Positions 7,718-17,287 of a DNA stretch of 64,000 nt are shown here, piece after piece (positions within the stretch are counted from its first letter, which is position 1; every line of letters begins with the position of its first letter). Under the pieces are notes generated by a model that was not told where the DNA came from, searched no databases, and saw only the letters and a program-made list of their open reading frames with translations. The position numbers and the translations under genes are program-made. Source of the stretch: Balneolaceae bacterium UBA7797 (lineage in GTDB: Bacteria; Bacteroidota; Rhodothermia; Balneolales; Balneolaceae); assembly GCA_002480645.1 (NCBI GenBank), contig DLCN01000019.1:186001-250000 (forward strand), read 5' to 3'.

Positions 7718-9904
7718 TTACTTAATTAACATCATTCGTTTTACTTCAGAATATCCATCTGCAATCAATTGGTAGATGTAAACTCCGCTGGCCAGATTTG
7801 AGGCATCAAATTGAACACGATGAGTCCCCGCTGATTGAAAGCCGTTCACCAACTCACCAACTCTTTGTCCGTTTATGCTATACACAGTAAGCTTCACATT
7901 AGTCGCTTTGGGTAAATGGAATTGGATTTGAGTAGTGGGGTTGAATGGATTCGGATAGTTTTGTGCCAATGAGAACTTACCGGGTACCTCCTCAAATCCC
8001 TGCTCATTCGCCACCATTTTACCGACCGGAGTGATGTATATGCGGTATCCATACAACGGATTTGCAATCTCAACCGGAACTGATAACTCTCCGCTTTCTA
8101 CCAACATTGTAGTAAGTGAAATCAACGTAGGATAAGTCACCGCTGTATTTCGGCTTTCCCATGGCACTTCTTCCACCATTACCTCCACGCTGTCTCCAAA
8201 GGATTCGGGGATTCCGCTCACATCGACACTTACATCGCCGGTTAGATTTCCCCCAAAGATGATACTCGAGAATTCATTACTCATATCAAGATTGGCCGTT
8301 CCATCTAATCCATCTCCGCTTTGACTTGGAGGTGTTACGTTGGCCATATATCCGGTCATATCACCGTACCATTTGTAGAACCACCAGCCTCCTCCTTTTT
8401 CCAGTGAATTGGTGGTGAGCAAACTACCTAACCGACCTGCATAGGGCGGGAACCACCAGGAAATAGCCGCACTTTCAACACCTTTTCTTTCAAATTTTGC
8501 GATAAACGCTGCCGAAACGCCGGGTGCTCCCTCATAATCATGATTATCGCTCGAATACTCATTGATGGATATTTCCAGTGGACTGATGCGTAATTCACGT
8601 TCTAAATTGCGGTAATTATCAATATTGGCGCTTACGTTTTGAGGACCACCCAACTCGTGCCAGCAAATCACATCCGGCAAACAATCATTTTCGTCTTCGT
8701 CGCAAAAAGTCAGAAACTCTTCTAATCTCGAACGATTGTAGTAAGAATCTGAAGGACCAATAATTCTGGCATCAGGAGCTATTTCGCGAAGTAAATCATA
8801 CGTCGGTTTCCAGAGTACCGTGAAGAAATCTCCTCCATTAGCCTCTTCATTCCAGGTTCCATGCTGTTCATTCCAGATCTCATATCCGTAGATATTCGTC
8901 AGGCCCGCTTCGTTATTTTCCTGTACTATCGCTCTGATTTCAGCCTCCCAGGCATCCCAGCCCACCCAATTATAGGGCCAGTTCGGATTGATATCAGCCA
9001 GACGAAATGTAACCTCGGCGGTGGTTTCTGCTACTCTTTCGGCTACCGGTAATGCCGCTCCAATAGGTTGTTGGAAACCCGCTCCACTACGAGCCGGTTG
9101 CACATACATTCGAGGTTTTAAGGGAGCAACCAGATTATCAATATCAGACGGCAAATCTGCAGTAATTCCATACAAAGCCCCTGACCCGGCACGTGTAGCC
9201 GGCCTCAGGCTATCACTCAGATCTACGAACAGTGTTGTTACCTGAACATCGTCCGGGATTTGAGCGACCCCGGCACCTTCATTCTCTAAGTCTGAAACCG
9301 TATAAAACAGATCAGATTTCCCGAATGCTATTTTGTCGATATCCAAACCATTCTCACGAGACCCTATTAAAAAGGTTTGTGTGAGCGCCCCTTCAGGCAC
9401 GGTAAATAGCGTTCCTCCCGCTGCTCCTTCTCCGTTTTCTGATGCATTGATCCATTTAAAAACCAGATTTCCGGCTGAATTTTCGGCATAAGAAATCACA
9501 TAATCGTTAGGGTTTTCGGCTCCGTTTCCAATGTTATTAACACGAACCCAACCGGAATCCTGATCGACCGGACGATCTCCGAAAGTACGTGCAAAATAAA
9601 AGCTGTCATCATTAGCACCATTCGGGCCAACCCGAACTTTTGTGTACAGATCATAGGTTCCGGCCGCTTCGAAAGTAACGGTAAAGATCAACAATTTATC
9701 TTCCGACCCGGGATTCGTTACGCCACCAAAATCAGTCCCCGGAGTTACATACGTAACGTTTTGCTCCTCCACAATCTGAAAGTCCGTGCCAATACTATCG
9801 GCGTTTTCTGCCTCGATTAAAATGGCATTGTCCTGAGCATATACCGCTCCTATGAAAAGTGTCAGCAGCAAAAGTGCCCACACCTTTTTACGTATCTGAT
9901 CCAT
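7718..9904 (-). CDS. Secreted clan GH-A glycoside hydrolase (GH39-like) with N-terminal carbohydrate-binding-like domain and sorting domain
   Basis: Multi-domain secreted enzyme, 728 aa. Signal peptide residues 1-23 (LLLLTLFIGAVYA). Residues about 27-205 resemble a beta-sandwich carbohydrate-binding module (ILIEAENADSIG, then GTYDLYTKVRVG, and LDIDKIAFGKS). The central part (about 250-560) has the marks of a (beta/alpha)8 clan GH-A enzyme: EIWNEQHGTWNEE carrying the likely acid/base Glu, and LEISINEYSS carrying the likely nucleophile. The residue after the acid/base is Gln where most clan members have Pro. Family assignment to GH39 is tentative; another clan GH-A family is possible. A YPNPFNP sorting domain ends the protein. 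An AAGGAAT ribosome site precedes the start, and the gene lies between GH2 and GH30 in one operon. Likely exo-acting on xylan-derived oligosaccharides (inference). Confidence 0.82.
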   Translation of the reverse strand: MDQIRKKVWALLLLTLFIGAVYAQDNAILIEAENADSIGTDFQIVEEQNVTYVTPGTDFGGVTNPGSEDKLLIFTVTFEAAGTYDLYTKVRVGPNGANDDSFYFARTFGDRPVDQDSGWVRVNNIGNGAENPNDYVISYAENSAGNLVFKWINASENGEGAAGGTLFTVPEGALTQTFLIGSRENGLDIDKIAFGKSDLFYTVSDLENEGAGVAQIPDDVQVTTLFVDLSDSLRPATRAGSGALYGITADLPSDIDNLVAPLKPRMYVQPARSGAGFQQPIGAALPVAERVAETTAEVTFRLADINPNWPYNWVGWDAWEAEIRAIVQENNEAGLTNIYGYEIWNEQHGTWNEEANGGDFFTVLWKPTYDLLREIAPDARIIGPSDSYYNRSRLEEFLTFCDEDENDCLPDVICWHELGGPQNVSANIDNYRNLERELRISPLEISINEYSSDNHDYEGAPGVSAAFIAKFERKGVESAAISWWFPPYAGRLGSLLTTNSLEKGGGWWFYKWYGDMTGYMANVTPPSQSGDGLDGTANLDMSNEFSSIIFGGNLTGDVSVDVSGIPESFGDSVEVMVEEVPWESRNTAVTYPTLISLTTMLVESGELSVPVEIANPLYGYRIYITPVGKMVANEQGFEEVPGKFSLAQNYPNPFNPTTQIQFHLPKATNVKLTVYSINGQRVGELVNGFQSAGTHRVQFDASNLASGVYIYQLIADGYSEVKRMMLIK

Positions 9905-9925
9905 AATGTTATTCCTTGTTACGTG

Positions 9926-12670
9926 TTAATTGGCCCGAATAGAAAGCGTTGTTCCAGACAGAGACTCCGATTCTGCTGTTACTTTTATCGCACCTTGTTT
10001 TTCGGAAAGGCTTCTGACGATAACCAGTGCTTTTCCGCTAAATAATTTTCTTTTGTGGGATGGAAACGGGGTAAAATCCGTCGGATCTCCATTATCGGTA
10101 GCTACAATTTCACCGGGACCTTCTACACTGAATGTGATCCAATTGGTCGCATTCGGAACCGCATTTCCATCGGCATCTTCTACCTGTACCGTGATGTAAG
10201 AAAGATCATCTCCATCGGCAGAAATTTCGCTTCGGTCGGCTTCCATTACTATCGAGGCAGGCTCTCCGGTCGTGACAATGGTTTCTTCCGCCCAGACCTC
10301 TCCGTTTTTATAAGCTACCGCTTTCACTTCTCCCGGCTCATATTTCACATCATCGTAGCGGATGCGATATTCAAACTCACCCATTTTCTTTCTTCCCAAT
10401 GATTCCCCATTCAGGAATACTTCCACTTCATCACCGGACGTAAAAATGTGGATCGGCGTAATTTCGCCAACCCGTTCAGGCCAGTTCCAATGAGGAAGAA
10501 TGTGAACCATTGGATGATCCGGTCTCCATTTTGCCTGATATTGGTAAAAGCGGTCTTTCTTAAATCCGGCCAGATCGATCATTCCGTTGTATGAACTTCT
10601 GAAATCGTAATAAGGAGTTGGTTCTCCGAGATAATCGAAGCCGGTCCAGACAAATTCGCCGGCCACAAACGGATGCTGATCAATAGCCCGAAATACTTTT
10701 TGTGCGGTTGAGCCAAAATCCACCGCATGCAGTTCGTAGGCACTTACATGACCAATATTAGAATCTCCGCCATTTCCATCCCGCGCCGGGGCACTGAATT
10801 TTTCAGATACCGGAAACAAATAAATACCACGGGAACTAAGTGCCGAAGCCGACTCACTGGTCAACACCATTTTATCGGGGAATTTTTCGTGATAGGGATC
10901 ATACTGAGGCTTGGTTCGGATGCGCTCGGTACCAATAAACATCGGATCTTGTCGAATTCCTTCTCCCTGATAATTCAGACTAATTACATCCATCACTGTT
11001 GGGAAAGGCATAAACGGTTTTGCCCAATTCATGGCGCTGGTAGTTGGTCGGTCGTCTTCTTCGCGTACAATATCCACGAGTTTTTGCCCGATTGCCGCAC
11101 CTTCTTCTCCGGTATATTGTTCTCCCACCTCGTTTCCGTAACTCCACATTATGATGGAAGGGTGATTGCGATCACGTCGCAACATAGATCGTAAATCCTG
11201 CTCGTACCATTCCGGGAAAATGAGGTGAAAATCATGCGGGGTTTTCTTTCGCTCCCACGAATCGAACACTTCATCCATCACCAGAAAACCCATTCTATCG
11301 GTAAGATTTAGTAATTCAGGAGCAGGAGGATTATGCGCCATACGAATCGCATTGGTCCCCATTTCTTTCAGGATTTCCAGCTGACGCTCTGCTGCCCGGG
11401 TGTTGAATGCTGAACCAATAGCTCCCAGATCGTGATGATTATTCACACCCTGGATTTTCACAAGCTCCCCATTTACCAACACTCCCTGATTCGGATCGAA
11501 TTCCAGTGTTCGAATCCCAAAGGTTGTTTCGTAATCGTCAATCGGTTCATGATTTCTGAACAACGTGGTTACTGCTACATATCTATTTGGGGTTTGAGTA
11601 GGTGGTGGTCCCCAAAACTTCGGATTAGCTACTTTTGCAGAGGTTTCAACAACGGCCGTTTCACCGGATAAAATATCAGTTTTAACCGGCTCAAAACTTG
11701 CCACGGCTATCTCTGATCGATTTCCATCTGCATCTAATTCATAAATTTCAGTGACTGCATTAATTGTTGCTTCCGTTTCACCATCGTTCTCAATTTTCAA
11801 TTCCAATTGAACAGTTGCGGAATGCCCGGCAACTTCCTTCGTAGTAACATATGTTCCCCACTGAGCTACATGAACCGGATCGGTTTTAACCAACCAGACA
11901 TTGCGATATAACCCTGCACCGGGGTACCAGCGAGCCGAATGATTTGGGTTATCGAGCCGGATAGCAAGTTGGTTTTCTCCTCCTTCAAAATTGATATATG
12001 GTGTTAGATCGAGTCGGAATGAATTATACCCGTAGGGCCAGCCACCAACCAGATTTCCATTGAGCCATACAATGGCGTAACTCATAGCTCCATCGATATC
12101 CAGAAAAATGGATTTTCCGGCATCATCGGCTGAGATCTCCAGATCTTTACGATACCAGGCCACACCCGGACTTGGCAAACGTCCCATTCCACCACCCACT
12201 TCCGGATTATCTCCTTCATAGAAAGGTCCGGCAATGGCCCAGTCGTGGGGTAGATTCACACTCTCCCAATTACTGTCATCAAAATCGCCCTGAACAAAAG
12301 GGAAATCAGCACCCGGGTTTCCATCCGGTCGCTCGTATTTTTTAGAAGGATCGTTGATGAAGTCGTTACCCGAAGGCATGATCCACGGCTTCAGGATCAT
12401 CTCCTCAGCTTCTACTGTTTCCGCCTCGGTGGGTTTGGAGTCTGCAGGTTTGGCATCGTTTACAGAAGTTATTTCAGGACGAACATCATAAATAAGATGA
12501 TCAGCTTCTTCTGCCGATTCATATTTCATGAATTTCCATCCATCATTAATGGAAATTCTCTGTCGGATTGATTCCTTTCCATGCTGTGAACAGGCCGCCA
12601 TTAAGAAAGCCAAAACAACAGTTAACAATCCGGTCGTTCTTAGAAATCCAGTTATACTTTTACTCCGCAT
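9926..12670 (-). CDS. GH2 glycoside hydrolase lipoprotein (beta-galactosidase-like)
   Basis: Predicted lipid-anchored exo-glycosidase of 914 aa. Signal and lipobox LMAAC put the modified cysteine at residue 27. The GH2 order is intact: sugar-binding jelly roll (about 35-265, PHDW and GVAWYRK motifs), Ig-like sandwich (about 266-385), TIM barrel (about 386-690) with NEVGE carrying acid/base Glu514 and TSES carrying nucleophile Glu606, then C-terminal Ig-like domains (TAYKN-type and VEDADGNAVPNA). A charged insertion rich in Glu, Pro and Ala (about residues 66-92) interrupts the first domain. It lacks the YPNPFNP domain of its operon partners, so it should stay cell-attached. First gene of the three-gene operon; ribosome site AAGAG before the start. 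GH2 members act on beta-galactosides, mannosides or glucuronides; specificity here is not set. Confidence 0.93.
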   Translation of the reverse strand: MRSKSITGFLRTTGLLTVVLAFLMAACSQHGKESIRQRISINDGWKFMKYESAEEADHLIYDVRPEITSVNDAKPADSKPTEAETVEAEEMILKPWIMPSGNDFINDPSKKYERPDGNPGADFPFVQGDFDDSNWESVNLPHDWAIAGPFYEGDNPEVGGGMGRLPSPGVAWYRKDLEISADDAGKSIFLDIDGAMSYAIVWLNGNLVGGWPYGYNSFRLDLTPYINFEGGENQLAIRLDNPNHSARWYPGAGLYRNVWLVKTDPVHVAQWGTYVTTKEVAGHSATVQLELKIENDGETEATINAVTEIYELDADGNRSEIAVASFEPVKTDILSGETAVVETSAKVANPKFWGPPPTQTPNRYVAVTTLFRNHEPIDDYETTFGIRTLEFDPNQGVLVNGELVKIQGVNNHHDLGAIGSAFNTRAAERQLEILKEMGTNAIRMAHNPPAPELLNLTDRMGFLVMDEVFDSWERKKTPHDFHLIFPEWYEQDLRSMLRRDRNHPSIIMWSYGNEVGEQYTGEEGAAIGQKLVDIVREEDDRPTTSAMNWAKPFMPFPTVMDVISLNYQGEGIRQDPMFIGTERIRTKPQYDPYHEKFPDKMVLTSESASALSSRGIYLFPVSEKFSAPARDGNGGDSNIGHVSAYELHAVDFGSTAQKVFRAIDQHPFVAGEFVWTGFDYLGEPTPYYDFRSSYNGMIDLAGFKKDRFYQYQAKWRPDHPMVHILPHWNWPERVGEITPIHIFTSGDEVEVFLNGESLGRKKMGEFEYRIRYDDVKYEPGEVKAVAYKNGEVWAEETIVTTGEPASIVMEADRSEISADGDDLSYITVQVEDADGNAVPNATNWITFSVEGPGEIVATDNGDPTDFTPFPSHKRKLFSGKALVIVRSLSEKQGAIKVTAESESLSGTTLSIRAN

Positions 12671-12928
12671 ATTACTCTTTTAAGGTCCTGGTTAATCTTA
12701 TTCCTCGATTAAGTGTACAAAGTACATTAAAATATGATAATCAAGAAGTATTTTTACTATATTCTGAGAAAATGTTGCCTAAATATTGTCCATATTTGCT
12801 CAGAAAAACGCTTCTAGCCAATTTTTACTAAGTTCATCTTTATAGCGTTAATTTGACACTTTGTGGATTCTCCGGAGCATGATAATTTAATTCTGGCGGA
12901 TAGAATGTCAATAATATTACCTAAAAAT
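12671..12928. promoter_or_regulatory. Divergent promoter region between the GH2 and GH43 operons
   Basis: A 258-base AT-rich spacer separating the two outward-facing hydrolase operons. It contains a TTTGCTC word near 12796 that matches the half-site of the palindrome in front of the first GH30 gene, but no full palindrome. Promoters were not resolved by eye. Confidence 0.45.
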
Positions 12929-15187
12929 ATGAGCAAATTTAGCGCATTTTTGGTAGCGCTTTTATTCTTTAGTTCGGGAAATGCTCAATCACCTTCTTTC
13001 AGCTCTTATGTGAATCCGGTTATTCCGGGCGACCATCCGGATCCTACCCTCACAAAGATCGTAAACTATTTTTATACCTCCGGTTCATCCTTTAACCCAA
13101 CCCCTAAAATCTATCGGTCTTCCGACCTTGTACATTGGGAAGTAATTTCACAACCGGTAAAACCAGAATGGTCGGTGTATGGCAACGATCCCGGAGGCGG
13201 GATCTGGGGCGGACACATGGTTTTCTACAATGATATATACTGGCATTATTTTGGCCGGGGCGGTGGTAATATGTATTTCGTTACGGCAGATGATCCCCGG
13301 GGTCCCTGGAGCGACCCTGTACTGGTAACTCCCCCTTCCGGTATTTCTTATCTGGGAGTGGATAATTCAATTTTTATTGACGAGGATACCGGAAAATGGT
13401 ACATGCTCACTAAACACGGAAGATCTGAAAATGAGATCATAGAATTGGGTGATGACGGACAGCCAAATGGAAACATCATCGATCTGGGTTGGTTAAATCC
13501 CGACGAAGAAGGCAATCCATTAGGCTGGGCCGAAGGTCCCGTGATGTGGAAATACAATGGAACGTATTACTACAGTGTAGCTCAGCATTTGGCCGGTGCG
13601 CAATATGTAATGAAATCAGATACCCTAACTGATAACCCTGCTTCGTGGTCGGTTAAACCGGAGCCTATGCAGTTCGGAAGCCGTAAAAATTACCAAACTC
13701 CCAATCATATAAGCCCGGTGGTTTTACTCGATGACAGTACCAGCTGGGCCATTGGACATAGTTATCACAAAGATTGGATTACCCAGGGCAGGCAGGGATT
13801 GCTTTTGCAGATCACTTATGATGAAGATGGATTTCCACAATTCGAATATCCTCAAAACGCAGCTACTTCAGCCCCTGCTCTGCACAGTGGAGGAATTCCA
13901 TGGGCCGTACCGCATTCCGACATGTTTAATTCCGAACAACTGCATCCGGAGTGGAGCTTTCTTGGAAATGGAATCGGCCGGTCTCATTCACTTACCGACA
14001 GACCGGGATGGCTGCATCTCATAGCCGGTGACCGTGGAAACCACACATTAATAAAAAATGACGGGGAGCATCAATACTCTATTATCACCCGGATGGAGTT
14101 TGACCCTCAAAACACTGCCGATCAAGCTGGCTTATACATCATGAACGGGCCGGAAAATCTGAAAGTACGGGTTTTCAATACCATGGATCAGTATGGTAAA
14201 TCACAATTCATGTTCACTTTCGACCGGAGGGAATACGACGAACAGAACACAATCGGAACCACCTTCTGGTTAAAACTAGAACGTAATGAACACGAAGTTT
14301 CGGGCTTTTACAGTGATGACGGTGCCAGCTGGACGCAGATCGGCAGAACCATAGACGCCTCAGAATTAAATGTTGAACAAACTGACTTTAACAGTTTTAC
14401 CGGGAATCAACAGGGCATCTTTACCCAGTCGAAAGATGCTTATTTTGATCTGTATATTTACAGAGATGCCTATTCTCCTATGTATGCTCATTATGCGGCT
14501 AATTATTCAGGAGCCGTGCCTTCCTCATCGTATCTGGATGTGCCCGGTAATGGCGACTGGGCAATGCTTGCCGGGGTTGAGTTTGGTACCGAAATACTTC
14601 CGGCGTCAGGCTTCGATTATCAGCGAACTCCGGAATCTGTGTCTATTGAAGCTGCAAGTTCCGTCGGCGGCTCCATCGAACTTTGGGCAGATTCACTGGA
14701 AACAGGAACTCTTCTGGGAGAAGTAACCATCAGCAATACCGGAGGCAGTTCTACCTACGAAACATTCTCTGCCGATATTGATTCTTTGAACGGTCAACAC
14801 GATCTCTATCTTTTATTTAAAGGCTCTGCCGAAACCGACCTGATGCGAATCAAAGAGATTATTTTTACGCCAAGAAGAGTCCCGTCGGCAACCGGCATTC
14901 AGGAACACGATCATACAATCCCTGAACGGGTCCGGTTGTATCAGAATTATCCAAATCCCTTTAATCCCACATCTGTAATCAGTTACCAGTTGCCAGCAAG
15001 CGGACTAGTAACACTGAAGGTATTTGATGCTCTGGGACGTGAAGTAGCTGTATTGGTAGATCAACATCAGGCAGCCGGATCTTATGAAATTCCATTCAAT
15101 GCTTACGGTCTGGCCAGCGGAATCTATATGTACCGTTTGGAAGTGGATAGCTACTCCATCACCAAAAAAATGATGCTTTTAAAATAG
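12929..15187 (+). CDS. GH43 glycoside hydrolase with CBM6-like domain and type IX sorting domain
   Basis: Secreted five-bladed beta-propeller enzyme, 752 aa from the ATG at 12929. Earlier in-frame ATGs (12863, 12905) are rejected because the signal peptide begins here (MSKFSAFLVALLFFSSGNAQ). The GH43 catalytic triad is visible: base Asp38 in DHPDP, pKa-setting Asp145 in GVDNSIF, acid Glu202 in AEGPVMWK. Residues about 290-470 form a concanavalin-like module typical of GH43 xylosidases and arabinofuranosidases, about 485-640 resemble a CBM6 sandwich (HYAANYSGA to LYLLFKGSA), and the last 80 residues are the YPNPFNP domain ending KKMMLLK. It opens the plus-strand operon and is followed 15 bases later by another GH43. 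Likely removes arabinose or xylose from xylan; exact activity is not readable. Confidence 0.92.
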   Translation: MSKFSAFLVALLFFSSGNAQSPSFSSYVNPVIPGDHPDPTLTKIVNYFYTSGSSFNPTPKIYRSSDLVHWEVISQPVKPEWSVYGNDPGGGIWGGHMVFYNDIYWHYFGRGGGNMYFVTADDPRGPWSDPVLVTPPSGISYLGVDNSIFIDEDTGKWYMLTKHGRSENEIIELGDDGQPNGNIIDLGWLNPDEEGNPLGWAEGPVMWKYNGTYYYSVAQHLAGAQYVMKSDTLTDNPASWSVKPEPMQFGSRKNYQTPNHISPVVLLDDSTSWAIGHSYHKDWITQGRQGLLLQITYDEDGFPQFEYPQNAATSAPALHSGGIPWAVPHSDMFNSEQLHPEWSFLGNGIGRSHSLTDRPGWLHLIAGDRGNHTLIKNDGEHQYSIITRMEFDPQNTADQAGLYIMNGPENLKVRVFNTMDQYGKSQFMFTFDRREYDEQNTIGTTFWLKLERNEHEVSGFYSDDGASWTQIGRTIDASELNVEQTDFNSFTGNQQGIFTQSKDAYFDLYIYRDAYSPMYAHYAANYSGAVPSSSYLDVPGNGDWAMLAGVEFGTEILPASGFDYQRTPESVSIEAASSVGGSIELWADSLETGTLLGEVTISNTGGSSTYETFSADIDSLNGQHDLYLLFKGSAETDLMRIKEIIFTPRRVPSATGIQEHDHTIPERVRLYQNYPNPFNPTSVISYQLPASGLVTLKVFDALGREVAVLVDQHQAAGSYEIPFNAYGLASGIYMYRLEVDSYSITKKMMLLK

Positions 15188-15202
15188 TTAATTCTTTTCA
15201 GG

Positions 15203-17287
15203 ATGATCTTACACCGAACCAGTTCCATCACCTTACTACTCATTCTCCTCTCCAAGCCATTGTTTTCCCAAACCTGGAAAGCGGATAACGGTAACGGCTC
15301 TTTTACCAATCCGATCTTTTTTGAGGAGTTTTCTGATCCTGATCTGATCCGGGTCGGGGATGATTATTATATGACCGGAACCACCATGCATACCATGCCC
15401 GGACTTCCGGTACTGCACTCCAAAGATCTGGTGAACTGGGAGCTCTTGAGCTATGCCGCCCCACGACTCGATTTCGGTCCGCAATTTCATCTGGAAGAAG
15501 GTGGGGAAATCTATGGTCAGGGCATCTGGGCACCTAGTCTTCGGTATAACAACGGCACGTTCTATATCCTCACCAACATAAACCGGATCGGTACACAGAT
15601 CTATTCAGCTACCGACCCGCGCGGCCCTTGGAAACATCAGCAGCTGGATGCCGGAATTCATGATGCTTCCCTGCTTTTTGATGATGACGGCAAAGTCTAC
15701 GCAGTTTGGAATTACAACGAAGTACACATGATCGAACTCGAACCCGATCTTTCTGCCGTGAAACCGGAAACCGAGAAAGTGATCATTCCCAGGGATACCG
15801 GAGCCGGGGAAGGTGCACATATTTATAAAATTGATGACAAGTACTTCATCACCATCACCAATTACGACCCGGTATGCTATCAGATCACGGCGAGGGCTGA
15901 TAACCCGTGGGGTCCGTACGAGATCAGAACCACCAGCGCGAAAGAAAGTATGGGGGTGAGCACCGGCTGGCGGATGTATTCCGGTTATGACGGCAATCCT
16001 TTCAATATCATACCCAGACAAGAAAACACCGCCGGATGTATTCCGCAGCATCAGGGCGGGATCGTAGAAACCCAATCCGGTGAATGGTGGGGATTCTCGA
16101 TGATGGATTACAACTCCATTGGTCGGGTTACAACCTTATCGCCGGTTACCTGGGTCGACGGCTGGCCGTATTTTGGACTGGAAAGCAATCTTACCCGTGC
16201 CCCAAGAAGCTGGGTTAAACCAACTACCGGCTTTGAATCTGAACCAAAAGCATTATTTCAGCGAAATGATGATTTTTCGGGGCCGGAACTCAATCCAATC
16301 TGGCAATGGAATCATCATCCTGTAGCGGAAAAGTGGGAACTGGACCCGAGATCTGAGTCTCTGAATTTAACTGCTCAACCGGCCGAAAATTTCTGGCGGG
16401 CAAAGAACACGCTCACACAACGAACGGTCGGTCCCGAATCGTTTGCCACGGCGGAACTGGATGCTTCCGATCTCGAAAAGGGAGACATTGCCGGACTGGC
16501 TCTGCTGAATTTACCGTATGCCTGGCTGGGGGCGGAGCCAACGGCAAATGGATTAACGATCACTCAATTTGATCAAAGAACAGGTAAGACTGTATCGGTT
16601 GAAGTTGCCGGCAAAAAGATCTGGCTCCGCACTCATTCCGACTTCGATCGGGATCTTTCCTGGTTCAGCTACAGCACCGATGGTAAGGAATATCATGCAA
16701 TTGGTACCGAATTCGAAATGGTGTATCAGCTTAAAACCTTTCAGGGGGTACGGTTCGGATTATTTGCCTACAATCAAACCGGAAGAGAAGGTGGCGTTGC
16801 CCGGTTTTTGGATTTCAAAGTTGACGAACCCCGGGCAGAACGAACTCCCATTCCGGATGGAAAGACCATTAAACTCACGAATTTTGCAGACAGCTCCGTA
16901 GTCGTGGTATGGAGAAATATGCTCCGCCCTGTATCCGCCAATAACCCTTTGGCTCAATCCGATGCTGCGCTTTTCAAAGTAATAGATCAGGGACTGGGAA
17001 GAGTCTCGTTGTACTCTGTTGCACAGCAGGGATTTGTTACCGTTTCCGGGTTAGGCCACTTAGCTGAAATCAAGATCACCAAACAACACTATGACGATGC
17101 TTCTGATTTTCAGTGGATAGACATGCTTCGGGACGACCTGATGCTACTATCGCTGAAAACGCATCGCTACTTACATACTGATCCACACACCTCTCATCCC
17201 TATTCGGCGCTCTCACCCGGAGCCGAACCAAACCGAAAAGGCGGGGCTGTGTTTCAATTTAAACTAATACCTCATGAACCCGAATAA
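15203..17287 (+). CDS. Secreted GH43 glycoside hydrolase with C-terminal trefoil-like domain
   Basis: 694-aa enzyme with signal peptide MILHRTSSITLLLILLSKPL ending FSQ. Catalytic residues: base Asp45 (FSDPDLIR), Asp154 (IHDASLLFD) and acid Glu203 (GEGAHIYK). The arrangement NPIFFEEFSDPDLI with PGLPVLHSKDLVNW matches GH43 beta-xylosidase/arabinofuranosidase groups. A concanavalin-like module follows (about 355-555, FQRNDDFSGPELNPIWQWNH to FLDFKVDEP). The last 125 residues (KTIKLTNFADSSVVVVW, LFKVIDQGLGRVSLYSV, LKTHRYLHTDP) look like a fascin- or ricin-type beta-trefoil, perhaps sugar-binding. Unlike its neighbours it has no YPNPFNP domain, so it may remain periplasmic. Its stop overlaps the start of the next gene by 14 bases. 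Confidence 0.88.
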   Translation: MILHRTSSITLLLILLSKPLFSQTWKADNGNGSFTNPIFFEEFSDPDLIRVGDDYYMTGTTMHTMPGLPVLHSKDLVNWELLSYAAPRLDFGPQFHLEEGGEIYGQGIWAPSLRYNNGTFYILTNINRIGTQIYSATDPRGPWKHQQLDAGIHDASLLFDDDGKVYAVWNYNEVHMIELEPDLSAVKPETEKVIIPRDTGAGEGAHIYKIDDKYFITITNYDPVCYQITARADNPWGPYEIRTTSAKESMGVSTGWRMYSGYDGNPFNIIPRQENTAGCIPQHQGGIVETQSGEWWGFSMMDYNSIGRVTTLSPVTWVDGWPYFGLESNLTRAPRSWVKPTTGFESEPKALFQRNDDFSGPELNPIWQWNHHPVAEKWELDPRSESLNLTAQPAENFWRAKNTLTQRTVGPESFATAELDASDLEKGDIAGLALLNLPYAWLGAEPTANGLTITQFDQRTGKTVSVEVAGKKIWLRTHSDFDRDLSWFSYSTDGKEYHAIGTEFEMVYQLKTFQGVRFGLFAYNQTGREGGVARFLDFKVDEPRAERTPIPDGKTIKLTNFADSSVVVVWRNMLRPVSANNPLAQSDAALFKVIDQGLGRVSLYSVAQQGFVTVSGLGHLAEIKITKQHYDDASDFQWIDMLRDDLMLLSLKTHRYLHTDPHTSHPYSALSPGAEPNRKGGAVFQFKLIPHEPE

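Noticed and set aside
10055..12831. Several 80-155 codon plus-strand frames opposite the GH2 gene
   Set aside because: They are mirror images of a well-supported GH2 coding sequence and have no independent features.
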